Assembly: GCA_002299135.1 (NCBI GenBank)
Contig: DBNM01000105.1
Location: 1-8,091, forward strand
Origin: Candidatus Neomicrothrix sp. UBA672
Lineage (GTDB): Bacteria; Actinomycetota; Acidimicrobiia; Acidimicrobiales; MedAcidi-G1
Length of the DNA: 8,091 bases
Reading direction: 5' to 3'
Shown here: piece by piece, positions 1 to 6,315 of the stretch
Layout of the letters: every line of letters starts with the position of its first letter
Position numbering within the stretch: the first letter of the stretch is position 1
Made by a program: the position numbers and the translations under genes
Notes under the pieces: generated by a model
Database searches by the model: none
The model's input: the letters and a program-made list of their open reading frames with translations, nothing else
Told to the model about the DNA's origin: nothing

Positions 1-1080
1 GACTCTAGATTCCAATAAATCAATTGCAGAAGAATCTGAAGAAGATTGACTAGATGAAATTTTCACCAGTGCAACTTCAAGATCAACACGCGGATCTGGT
101 GATCTTCTCATATCAACAAGAGAGAGTCCTAATATTTCCAAAGATCGTGTGATCAAGGCAGGAGTAACTTTCTCAGTAAAATTCTTTATCTTCGCTTTTT
201 CTTCTTCAGTTAAACCTTCTAATGGCACTCCCATCGAGAATAAAAAAGCTTCTCTTAACGAAGACAACAAATTTTCTCCAATGAGTCTCGGTTCTTTGCC
301 TGTTGCAATCACTGCATTAACTGCCGTAAGCGTTTTTTTAGAATCTCTTGTGGCTATTCCATCTAATAAATCATCGACAGAATTTTCAAAAAACCTTGAC
401 CCGCCGGCAACTATTTTGTCTAGTGCTGATAGAGCATCGCGTGCTGAACCTTTAGCTTCACGAATCGCTTGATTTAAACCTTCTTCACCAACTTCCAAAG
501 CAGCATCTTTTGAAATTTCTTCAAGTAATTCTCGAAGTTGTTCAGTTGGTAGCAAATTAAGTTCTAAATGTTGCGATCGACTTCGTATCGTTTCTACGAC
601 TTTATGTGGCTCAGTTGTTGCCATCACAAAAATAACGTGATCCGGTGGCTCCTCTAATGTTTTCAACAATGCATTTTCTGCCCCAGAAGTAAGCATGTGA
701 ACCTCATCTAATAGATATACCTTGGTTCGACCTGGGGTACCCAAAGCAACCTTTGACAACAAGTCACGAATGTCATCAACCTTGTTATTCGAGGCTGCAT
801 CCAATTCATGCAAATCAAAAGAGGATCCTTTATCAATGGATAAACATGACTCACATTCACAACAAGGTTCACCGTCTTGAACCTGTTCACAATTTAGTGC
901 TTTCGCAAGAATTCGCGCTGCCGTTGTCTTACCTGTTCCCCGAGGTCCGCTTAATAGATATGCATGGAAAACACGGTTTAGTCTTATTGCATTTTGTAAA
1001 GCAGCAACTACGTGATCTTGGCCTTTCAGGTCCGCAAAACAACGGGGCCTATACCGGCGATACAGAGATGTGAATTCCAT
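1..1080 (-). CDS. dnaX: DNA polymerase III subunit gamma/tau, N-terminal 360 residues (C-terminus beyond the left edge)
   Basis: This is the clamp-loader ATPase that loads the beta sliding clamp and, in its tau form, bridges polymerase cores in the replisome. The reading frame is open from ATG at 1080 to the window edge. The protein starts MEFTSLYRRYRPRCFADLKG, a typical DnaX opening. Walker A is GPRGTGKT at residues 45-52. Four zinc-binding cysteines lie at 64, 73, 76 and 79, the spacing known for DnaX. Walker B is LLDEVHML at 123-130. The sensor region ATTEPHKV begins at 154 and is followed by SRS at 167-169, where many homologues have SRC. Domain III ends with the hallmark PDPR (328-331) and LEVALVK (334-340). 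A serine-rich linker follows and the window then cuts the gene. The ribosome site is weak (AGG about 11 bases upstream). The gene lies 95 bases downstream of tRNA-Ser(GGA) on the same strand. No tau/gamma frameshift site can be judged because that part of the gene is missing. Confidence 0.97.
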   Translation of the reverse strand, partial: MEFTSLYRRYRPRCFADLKGQDHVVAALQNAIRLNRVFHAYLLSGPRGTGKTTAARILAKALNCEQVQDGEPCCECESCLSIDKGSSFDLHELDAASNNKVDDIRDLLSKVALGTPGRTKVYLLDEVHMLTSGAENALLKTLEEPPDHVIFVMATTEPHKVVETIRSRSQHLELNLLPTEQLRELLEEISKDAALEVGEEGLNQAIREAKGSARDALSALDKIVAGGSRFFENSVDDLLDGIATRDSKKTLTAVNAVIATGKEPRLIGENLLSSLREAFLFSMGVPLEGLTEEEKAKIKNFTEKVTPALITRSLEILGLSLVDMRRSPDPRVDLEVALVKISSSQSSSDSSAIDLLESRV

Positions 1081-1175
1081 CGAAACGAAGCCTAGTGGCA
1101 GACTGTGCCTTCATAAGATATGAGATAAAGATACACAGAAAAAATCATATAAACCTGATTTGGTATTTTTCGCAC

Positions 1176-1265
1176 TGGAGGAAGGTATGGGATTCGAACC
1201 CATGGTGACCCGGAGGCCACATCACCTTTCCAAGGTGACCGAATCGTCCACTCTCGCAACCTTCC
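1176..1265 (-). tRNA. tRNA-Ser, anticodon GGA
   Basis: A 90-base class II tRNA with encoded CCA. The acceptor arm is GGAAGGT paired with ACCTTCC. The D-stem is CGA/TCG. The anticodon stem TCACC/GGTGA holds the loop TTGGAAA, giving anticodon GGA, which reads UCC and UCU. The long variable arm has a 6-bp stem (GTGGCC/GGTCAC) capped by TCCG. The T arm is ATGGG-TTCGAAT-CCCAT. The oddity is the discriminator base, which is T (U73), where bacterial serine tRNAs normally carry G73; the second serine tRNA in this window does have G73. The variable arm and D-loop resemble the other tRNA closely, while the D-stem shows a paired C11-G24 to G11-C24 change. That change argues that both are kept functional. 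Confidence 0.95.
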
Positions 1266-1272
1266 AAGATTC

Positions 1273-1368
1273 AAAAAGAACCTAACTAAAGGTTATCGCC
1301 GACTTTTTGCCCATTAAAATTTTTTTATTAAAAGAACCTTTGTCGTAAAATTATAAAAGAGGTTATCG
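1273..1368. repeat. Duplicated AAAAGAACCT ... GGTTATCG motif pair in the tRNA/tadA divergent spacer
   Basis: The spacer between tRNA-Ser(GGA) and tadA carries the same pair of short words twice. AAAAGAACCT occurs at 1274-1283 and 1330-1339. AGGTTATCG occurs at 1290-1298 and, as GAGGTTATCG, at 1359-1368. Within the first copy AACCT and AGGTT form an inverted repeat with a 6-base loop. The second copy of the downstream word carries the GAGG that probably serves as the tadA ribosome site. The spacer must hold divergent promoters for the tRNA and tadA. A TAGGTT that fits a -10 element for the tRNA lies at 1279-1284 on the minus strand, but I see no convincing -35. The repeat may be an old small duplication, a protein-binding site, or chance in A+T-rich DNA. 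Confidence 0.35.
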
Positions 1369-1375
1369 TGCGCAT

Positions 1376-1822
1376 ATGACAAACGATGAATTAATGGAAC
1401 TTGCTATTCAAGAAGCAATAACTGCGAAAAACGCTGGAGAGGTACCTATAGGCGCAGTAATTGAAATTGATGGCCAAATTGTTGCTCGTCGACATAACGA
1501 AAGAGAAACAACAAATGATCCAACTGCACACGCAGAAATTCTGGCTATACGAGATGCCGCAGAGCATGGAAAAAATTGGAGACTAGAAACAGCTACTCTG
1601 GTTGTCACACTTGAACCATGTCCTATGTGCGCGGGAGCAATTTGGGCATCGCGTATAAAAAAAGTTGTTTGGGGGGCACCAAATATAGAAGCTGGTTCTT
1701 TAGGGTCTCTTTATAATTTAGGAGTCGATCCTCGTCTAAATCATCAAATAGAAATTGTCGGTGAAGTTAGACCATTGGAATGTTCAGAACTTCTAAGTAA
1801 TTTCTTTAGTGTTAATCGCTAA
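1376..1822 (+). CDS. tadA: tRNA-specific adenosine deaminase (A34 to inosine)
   Basis: A 148-residue protein of the zinc-dependent cytidine/deoxycytidylate deaminase fold. TadA converts A34 of tRNA-Arg(ACG) to inosine so that one tRNA reads several CGN codons. The zinc site is complete: HAE at 52-54, with His52 as ligand and Glu54 as the proton shuttle, and PCPMC at 81-85 with Cys82 and Cys85 as ligands. The RHNERE stretch at 39-44 includes the conserved Asn41. GEVPIGAV at 21-28 is also typical of TadA and argues against a free-nucleoside deaminase. Length is close to the family norm of about 150-165. The start at 1376 keeps the N-terminal helix (NDELMELAIQEA). Its ribosome site GAGG lies 13 bases upstream, which is rather far. 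The gene sits between two serine tRNA genes; TadA does not act on tRNA-Ser, so the link is positional. Confidence 0.95.
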   Translation: MTNDELMELAIQEAITAKNAGEVPIGAVIEIDGQIVARRHNERETTNDPTAHAEILAIRDAAEHGKNWRLETATLVVTLEPCPMCAGAIWASRIKKVVWGAPNIEAGSLGSLYNLGVDPRLNHQIEIVGEVRPLECSELLSNFFSVNR

Positions 1823-1827
1823 TAAAC

Positions 1828-1855
1828 TTGGTGAATCTGTAAGCGCAAGTACCAT
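1828..1855 (+). promoter_or_regulatory. Possible promoter for tRNA-Ser(CGA)
   Basis: TTGGTG at 1828-1833 and TACCAT at 1850-1855 are separated by 16 bases and fit a housekeeping -35/-10 pair, with TANNNT at -10. The -10 ends 11 bases before the first base of the tRNA, a usual distance. It begins just after the tadA stop codon. The match is modest, and read-through from tadA would serve as well. Confidence 0.35.
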
Positions 1856-1866
1856 CAATGTGTTAA

Positions 1867-1956
1867 GGAAGGTTGCCAGAGTGGACGAATGGGGCGGCCT
1901 CGAAAGCCGTTGTGGCCTCCGGGTCACCGTGGGTTCGAATCCCACACCTTCCGCCA
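1867..1956 (+). tRNA. tRNA-Ser, anticodon CGA
   Basis: A 90-base class II tRNA with encoded CCA at 1954-1956. The acceptor is GGAAGGT/ACCTTCC with discriminator G73, as expected for serine. The D-stem is CCA/TGG. The anticodon stem GCGGC/GCCGT holds the loop CTCGAAA, giving anticodon CGA, which reads UCG. The variable arm is the same as in the tRNA-Ser(GGA) of this window (GTGGCC-TCCG-GGTCAC). The T arm is GTGGG-TTCGAAT-CCCAC. It lies 44 bases after tadA on the same strand. Its 3' end is 13 bases from the tail of the convergent dehydrogenase gene, with no visible intrinsic terminator between them. Confidence 0.96.
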
Positions 1957-1969
1957 ATTTTTACAGGCC

Positions 1970-2860
1970 TCAAAGTCCCATTTCATGATGGGGTGGGACT
2001 TCAAAACGTTCTATAGCGTCAGCCCTACGGTGGAGTAGTTCAACAGTTTCATCTAGATCTTTGGCAATAATGTATTGACGTCTCATAACACTCTGAACTA
2101 CAAATCTGCCTAGGTCATCAAGATCTGCCACTTTGACTTCACGACCAGACTTTTCGAGTGTATTTTTTAATTCTTCAAAAGTCATCGGTTTACGTTTAGC
2201 AGGGTTTTTAACTCTTTCCAGTTCACTTGGTCGATTTCTCTGTGAGTTAAAAAGACCTGTATTCATAAGACCACCTGAGGGATAGAAAACAGAGGCCCCT
2301 ATATCTTTTTCTTCCAGAACTAGTTGATGTTGTAAAGCTTCGGTAAAACAACTTACAGCGGCTTTACTTGATGCATAAATCGAAGCCATTGGAACTGGCG
2401 CAAAACCACCGTCACCTGAAGAGGTATTAATTACATGGCCCGGTTTACCTGATTCGAGCATTCGAGGAACAAAAGCCATTACTCCATTTGACATTCCGAA
2501 AACATTTACTCCAAAACACCATTTCCAATCATTTGGTTCGTGTTCCCACGCTTTGCCACCACCTCCAGAACCGACACCTGCGTTGTTAAATAACAAGGTG
2601 CACTTACCGAAAGTTGAAAACACATGATCTGCTAACGATTCGACTGAAACAGGATCACTTACATCAGTTACAAAACCAGATACTTCACCAAAACTTGAAA
2701 GCTCCTCCACTGTTTTATCAAGCACGGATTTTTCAATATCAGCTATAACTACTTTCATTTCTTGTTCAAGAAGAGCTTTTACAATTCCTTTTCCTATTCC
2801 ATTTGCCCCACCTGTAACAACAGCTATTTCATTTGTTAGCTCTAAAGGTTTCAAAGTCAT
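1970..2860 (-). CDS. Short-chain dehydrogenase/reductase (classical SDR), substrate unknown
   Basis: A 296-residue Rossmann-fold oxidoreductase. With the start at 2860, the cofactor motif TGGANGIG lies at 16-23. Asp41 ends the second strand (VVIAD), which in SDRs points to NAD(H) rather than NADP(H). NNAG is at 92-95. The catalytic set is Asn119, Ser147/Ser148, Tyr162 and Lys166 (YASSK). The C-terminal tail after about residue 230 is longer than in minimal SDRs and has no recognised motif. The start at 2860 is preferred over an in-frame ATG at 2899. It forms an ATGA overlap with the stop of the upstream amidohydrolase, has AGGTG 8 bases upstream, and places the Rossmann strand at the usual distance from the N-terminus. 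It is the last gene of the leftward operon and probably oxidises or reduces an alcohol/ketone intermediate of that pathway (inference). Confidence 0.93.
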   Translation of the reverse strand: MTLKPLELTNEIAVVTGGANGIGKGIVKALLEQEMKVVIADIEKSVLDKTVEELSSFGEVSGFVTDVSDPVSVESLADHVFSTFGKCTLLFNNAGVGSGGGGKAWEHEPNDWKWCFGVNVFGMSNGVMAFVPRMLESGKPGHVINTSSGDGGFAPVPMASIYASSKAAVSCFTEALQHQLVLEEKDIGASVFYPSGGLMNTGLFNSQRNRPSELERVKNPAKRKPMTFEELKNTLEKSGREVKVADLDDLGRFVVQSVMRRQYIIAKDLDETVELLHRRADAIERFEVPPHHEMGL

Positions 2861-4146
2861 ACTTGTTGCACCTGATTCAAAGGGTTCATACCTGGACAAC
2901 CTTTTGCGTCTTCAGCTATTTCTGCATAATTGATTGGCGTTGCCACCTCAGCTTTCGTCGGGCAAACTTTTTTGGCTAAAGGCCGTAATGCATCAACATT
3001 AAACTTGTACAAGCGAGCAGCATTCTCAGTCAAAATCTTAGTTGCATCTTCTGCCGAAAAATCGGCAAAAGTTAAACGAAGATGGTCACGCGTGTATGGA
3101 TACGAACCTTCCGTATGTGGATAATCTGATCCCCACATAATTTTATCGATGCCAATTTCCTTACATAAATGAGCCTCTGTCGGCCGCAGAAAACTTGCTC
3201 CAATATGACATTGCCTTTGCCAATACTCACTAGGTTTCAGTGATAGTTGTTCAACCGCCATCCCTCCAAAAATAGTTTCCGAACCATATTTTCCATATTT
3301 CATTCGTTCATAGAACGAATCAAGTTTTTCTAATGTGTCCGGCAACCATGCAGTCCCAGTTTCGGTGTTAACGAACTGTAAGTTTGGATGTTGTTCAAAA
3401 ACTCCACTAAACATCAAATGCCAAAGCGCTCTTTGACTCCACCATGTGACTTCAATCATAAAAACAGCTAATGAAGCAGGAAAATAAGATCCGAAATCCG
3501 GCGTTGCTCCTCCGGCATGATGGTTCAAAGGCATTTCAAAATCTGCTGCAGCAGACCATATAGGTTCATAGCTTGGCGAATATAAGGGTTCAAACGGTGA
3601 ATCGGGAGGAGCCCCAGGAACCAAAATCCCCCCTCTTAAACCATTGTCAAATGCCCATTTGATTTCTTCTACTGAACCTTCAACATCCCCAAGAAAAATC
3701 TGTGCCACACCTGCACGTCTTTCTGGTGCTTCAGAAACAAAGTCCGCTAACCACCGATTATGGGCTCTTAAACCCGCCCATCTTTTTTCGAAATCATCAC
3801 TATAAGGTGGCGCTTCAAAAGGACTAGCTGCAGGGGGTGCAAAAGGTGGTGTTGTATTGGGAAACAGTACCGTCGCTACAACACCATCATCTTCTTGTTC
3901 CTTTAAGCGACGAGAGCTTGAAAAATTACGATCAGCATCAAGTTCCGGATCTCCGCCGATTCCGACATTTCGAGGTGATTTTTCTAAGCCTGAATATAGT
4001 TCATCCATTCTGACTTGATCGGCTTCAATTACATCTGCCCACTCATCGAAATCATTGTGAAATTTAGTTTCCAAATAATCTTTATATTGACGTAAATCTG
4101 CACCACAATGGCTATCAGCAGAAATGATTACATGATGTTCATCCAT
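2857..4146 (-). CDS. Amidohydrolase family (Amidohydro_2) TIM-barrel metal-dependent hydrolase or decarboxylase, second paralogue
   Basis: A 429-residue protein of the Amidohydro_2 group, whose characterised members (ACMSD, gamma-resorcylate decarboxylase, LigJ/LigI-like enzymes) perform decarboxylation, hydration or hydrolysis on aromatic or ring-cleavage acids. The first metal motif is Asp11-Ser-His13 rather than His-x-His. RAHNRWL lies at 127-133. A mid-barrel His (His210, in LNHHAGG) follows. Glu262 is in TETGTAW. The final active-site Asp341 is in MWGSDYPHTEGS, with His344. A proline-rich insertion lies around 97-114. It is clearly paralogous to the gene just upstream: the same motifs occur in the same order with similar spacing, but the mid-barrel motif differs (NHH here, HTH there). 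The ribosome site GAGG overlaps the stop codon of the upstream gene, with an 8-base gap. The substrate is unknown; a cytosolic location is inferred because no signal peptide is visible. Confidence 0.9.
   Translation of the reverse strand: MDEHHVIISADSHCGADLRQYKDYLETKFHNDFDEWADVIEADQVRMDELYSGLEKSPRNVGIGGDPELDADRNFSSSRRLKEQEDDGVVATVLFPNTTPPFAPPAASPFEAPPYSDDFEKRWAGLRAHNRWLADFVSEAPERRAGVAQIFLGDVEGSVEEIKWAFDNGLRGGILVPGAPPDSPFEPLYSPSYEPIWSAAADFEMPLNHHAGGATPDFGSYFPASLAVFMIEVTWWSQRALWHLMFSGVFEQHPNLQFVNTETGTAWLPDTLEKLDSFYERMKYGKYGSETIFGGMAVEQLSLKPSEYWQRQCHIGASFLRPTEAHLCKEIGIDKIMWGSDYPHTEGSYPYTRDHLRLTFADFSAEDATKILTENAARLYKFNVDALRPLAKKVCPTKAEVATPINYAEIAEDAKGCPGMNPLNQVQQV
2869..2873 (-). promoter_or_regulatory. 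Shine-Dalgarno site of the SDR gene
   Basis: AGGTG on the minus strand, 8 bases before the ATG at 2860 and inside the end of the preceding amidohydrolase gene. It decides between the start at 2860 and the longer alternative at 2899. Confidence 0.6.
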
Positions 4147-4154
4147 ACGAATCC

Positions 4155-5432
4155 TCAGTACTGTAATTCACAACCATATTCATCAAGCCACCAGCGGGCT
4201 TCACGTAGTGCATTTTCAGAAGTTCTTAAATCAAGATCTTGATTAAGTTGTTTCGGAGTTGGGCCAACACGACTTGCAACAGCATTCAATCCTTCAAAAT
4301 CAAGTCCGTAACATTCAACAGCGTTAATTCCGAGCAAACGACGAGTGTCCTCGATTGAAACATCTCTGAAATCATTCTCAAGTCGCTCAACTGTATTTGG
4401 CCAGGATCCTTCAGGATGTGGATAATCAGTACCCCACATTAAGGCATTGATTCCATTTACATGTCTACGTCTGATTTCCTCTCGCGACATAGTAGAAGCA
4501 CCTATGAAAACATTCGAACCAAAATATTCTGAAGGAAGTCGCGATATTAATCCCTTCATTCTTGAACCCATTTTTTTTATTTTGCTTGTACCACCGAAAT
4601 TAATATCGGCTTTCCACAAAATATCTCCGATCCAAAATGAACCACATTCAACTACTGCATATTTCAATCCAGGAAAACGATCAAATTTACCTGAAAACAA
4701 AAGTTGCCACAGAATTCTATGCGTCCAAAAAGGCACCTCACTGATATACATAGCTATGTTTTCTCCATAACTTGGAAAATCTGCTTCACCAGAGTGAGTG
4801 TGAACCACAAGACCAGTTTCACTACACGCTGCCCATACTTTGTCGTAATGATCAGACCCATAAGGAGGAAAACCATGCCACATAGTTGGGACCATCACAC
4901 CATAAATGCCTGGTTTTTCAGCAAGTAATTCGATTTCCTTTACAGCCTCATCTACGTCGTGGGTTATTGGAACTAAAGCAATCCCAGCACGTCTAACAGG
5001 GTCATCCCCACAAAATTCTTCTAACCAACGGTTATGCGCTCTTGCTCCCCCAAAAGCAAGTTTTGGATCAGTAATCTGACCAGCAGCCAAACCAGCACCA
5101 AAAGGTGGTGATTCTTGTCCTGTAACAGCATCACCATCAGCAAAAATTATTTCACCTGAAATGCCATCGGAATCCATAACACCATTTCGAACTGAGGAGT
5201 CATATGCCCCTTTAAGACCTTCCTTGTTTTCTCCCTCCCATTTCTCTAAAAACTCAGCGTTAACCTCTTCAGTGATCCGTCGATGTTCATGTCTCTCTTC
5301 TACATATTTGTCGAACTCATCATGCAAAGATGACTCAAGGTAGGGACGATAATTCTCACACTGAAGCCCAGCATGCGTATCAGAGGAAACAATTAAGTAT
5401 GGCTCTTCACCTGTACTCACTTCGATGGACAT
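4155..5432 (-). CDS. Amidohydrolase family (Amidohydro_2) TIM-barrel metal-dependent hydrolase or decarboxylase, first paralogue
   Basis: A 425-residue Amidohydro_2 protein. Residues that can be placed are Asp18-Thr-His20 (SSDTHAG), RAHNRWL at 131-137, His211 and His213 in VVHTHSGEAD, Glu262 in VECGSFW, and Asp336 with His339 in MWGTDYPHPEGS. These are the expected barrel-mouth positions. The N-terminal Asp-x-His form of the first metal motif is common among actinobacterial members that have no assigned reaction. The start at 5432 is firm: GGAGGG lies 3 bases upstream and the AAGGAGG core overlaps the TAA stop of the upstream gene, which implies coupled translation. There is no signal peptide. 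It may form a mixed complex with the paralogue downstream or take the next pathway step; neither is shown by the sequence. Substrate unknown. Confidence 0.9.
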   Translation of the reverse strand: MSIEVSTGEEPYLIVSSDTHAGLQCENYRPYLESSLHDEFDKYVEERHEHRRITEEVNAEFLEKWEGENKEGLKGAYDSSVRNGVMDSDGISGEIIFADGDAVTGQESPPFGAGLAAGQITDPKLAFGGARAHNRWLEEFCGDDPVRRAGIALVPITHDVDEAVKEIELLAEKPGIYGVMVPTMWHGFPPYGSDHYDKVWAACSETGLVVHTHSGEADFPSYGENIAMYISEVPFWTHRILWQLLFSGKFDRFPGLKYAVVECGSFWIGDILWKADINFGGTSKIKKMGSRMKGLISRLPSEYFGSNVFIGASTMSREEIRRRHVNGINALMWGTDYPHPEGSWPNTVERLENDFRDVSIEDTRRLLGINAVECYGLDFEGLNAVASRVGPTPKQLNQDLDLRTSENALREARWWLDEYGCELQY

Positions 5433-5441
5433 TTGCCCTCC

Positions 5442-6233
5442 TTAATCATCAGTATCTTTTACACCTAGAACCGAAAGATCGTCGTAACGTTGGTGAACAA
5501 AAGGTATCAAATTTTCAGCCGGAACAGTCCCCACAGTATGAGCATTGACAACTGTTGCACGCTGAGAAAGATTAATCGAATGCAACTTTCTTACTGGTAA
5601 ATCTGCTACCGGATCTAATGGTGAATCACCCAAAATAACTTCACCTTCTACAATTTCTGCTTTTCGTTCACGTGAGGATTTTTTTGAATGGACTATAAAA
5701 GGGTCCCCGTCAAGTTTTGTGGGCCCTTCAGGTGATGGAAGTAATTTGAAATAAAAATCGATTCTTTCGTTTGATATTAAATCCCTTTCACCTGTAATCT
5801 TCCCTTTTATCTCTGCGACTGTAAAACCTAAGCGTTTTATTGTGCTGTGAATATCATCACCTTCTCTTTTTGCCTGAATCTCTGCAATCTTTTTGGGTTC
5901 TCCAAATGTTTCACGGCCTCCAACTGTTGCCTGTTCAGTCGTCATCGGCATTAATAATGGGTATTCACCTAAAACTTCCCCATGGCAAGCTTGAACTCCG
6001 AACCATCCAGCCCCAAATACCAAATTACCGGGCATGGTAACTGTAGAAATATTAAGCCTTACTAATGGTTCTGGTCCCGGTTCTAAAGGTGGTGGTAGAA
6101 CAGCAGCAATAACATCGGGATCAGTTTCATAAACAGCTTCTAAAGAATCTGACCATGTCTCTCGACCTGTTGCTTCAAGCTCTCTGTTACGGATCGCTTC
6201 TTGCGACCGAGCCCCATATCTAATACTGCCCAT
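5442..6233 (-). CDS. Acetoacetate decarboxylase superfamily protein
   Basis: A 263-residue member of the ADC superfamily, near the roughly 245 residues of the clostridial enzyme. The signature is GGRETFGEPKKIAEI at 105-119. Lys114 aligns with the Schiff-base lysine and Lys115 with the neighbouring lysine that lowers its pKa. LPPPLEP (46-52) followed by EPLVRL (55-60) also match the family. From my memory of the Clostridium acetobutylicum protein, its Glu61 and Glu76 align here with Asn61 and a Gly/Ala stretch near 74-76. True acetoacetate decarboxylation is therefore doubtful. Other superfamily members use the same lysine for aldol or dehydration chemistry on keto acids. The gene has AGGGAG 4 bases before the ATG. 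It follows livM after 82 bases, the largest gap in the operon, where a secondary promoter could lie, though I could not pick out a convincing one. It is followed 9 bases later by the first amidohydrolase. Confidence 0.88.
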   Translation of the reverse strand: MGSIRYGARSQEAIRNRELEATGRETWSDSLEAVYETDPDVIAAVLPPPLEPGPEPLVRLNISTVTMPGNLVFGAGWFGVQACHGEVLGEYPLLMPMTTEQATVGGRETFGEPKKIAEIQAKREGDDIHSTIKRLGFTVAEIKGKITGERDLISNERIDFYFKLLPSPEGPTKLDGDPFIVHSKKSSRERKAEIVEGEVILGDSPLDPVADLPVRKLHSINLSQRATVVNAHTVGTVPAENLIPFVHQRYDDLSVLGVKDTDD

Positions 6234-6315
6234 AATTCTCCCTGCTAAATAAAATCTATGTTGTTATTAAATTCTCTCACGCGTTGAATTCGAATAACCA
6301 TACGGAAAATTTATG

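Noticed and set aside
190..205. A-run in dnaX (minus strand, GAAGAAAAAGCG) as a tau/gamma frameshift site
   Set aside because: It lies within domain III, upstream of where programmed frameshifts occur, it is not a proper slippery heptamer, and no hairpin is seen next to it.
149..1073. Plus-strand open frames at 149-472 and 753-1073
   Set aside because: They are antisense to dnaX, have no recognisable motifs, and dnaX is certain on the minus strand.
1142..1161. Small inverted repeat (AAATCA/TGATTT, 8-base loop) followed by a T-run on the minus strand, and a TATGAT at 1144-1149 inside it
   Set aside because: The stem has one G-C pair and is too weak to call a terminator. The TATGAT could be a -10 for dnaX, but no -35 lies at the right distance.
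1092..1274. 60-codon minus-strand frame over the tRNA-Ser(GGA)
   Set aside because: It overlaps the tRNA almost completely; the tRNA fold explains the sequence.
1176..1956. Composite mobile element bounded by inverted tRNA copies
   Set aside because: The similarity is explained by tRNA family identity; there is no transposase, target duplication or similarity outside the tRNA genes.
2861..2899. Longer start of the SDR gene at 2899
   Set aside because: It adds 13 residues that overlap the upstream amidohydrolase and has no good ribosome site; the ATGA-coupled start at 2860 fits better.
4447..5548. Plus-strand open frames at 4447-4770, 4704-4928, 5161-5343 and 5330-5548
   Set aside because: They are antisense to the amidohydrolase and ADC-type genes, with no motifs and no ribosome sites worth noting.
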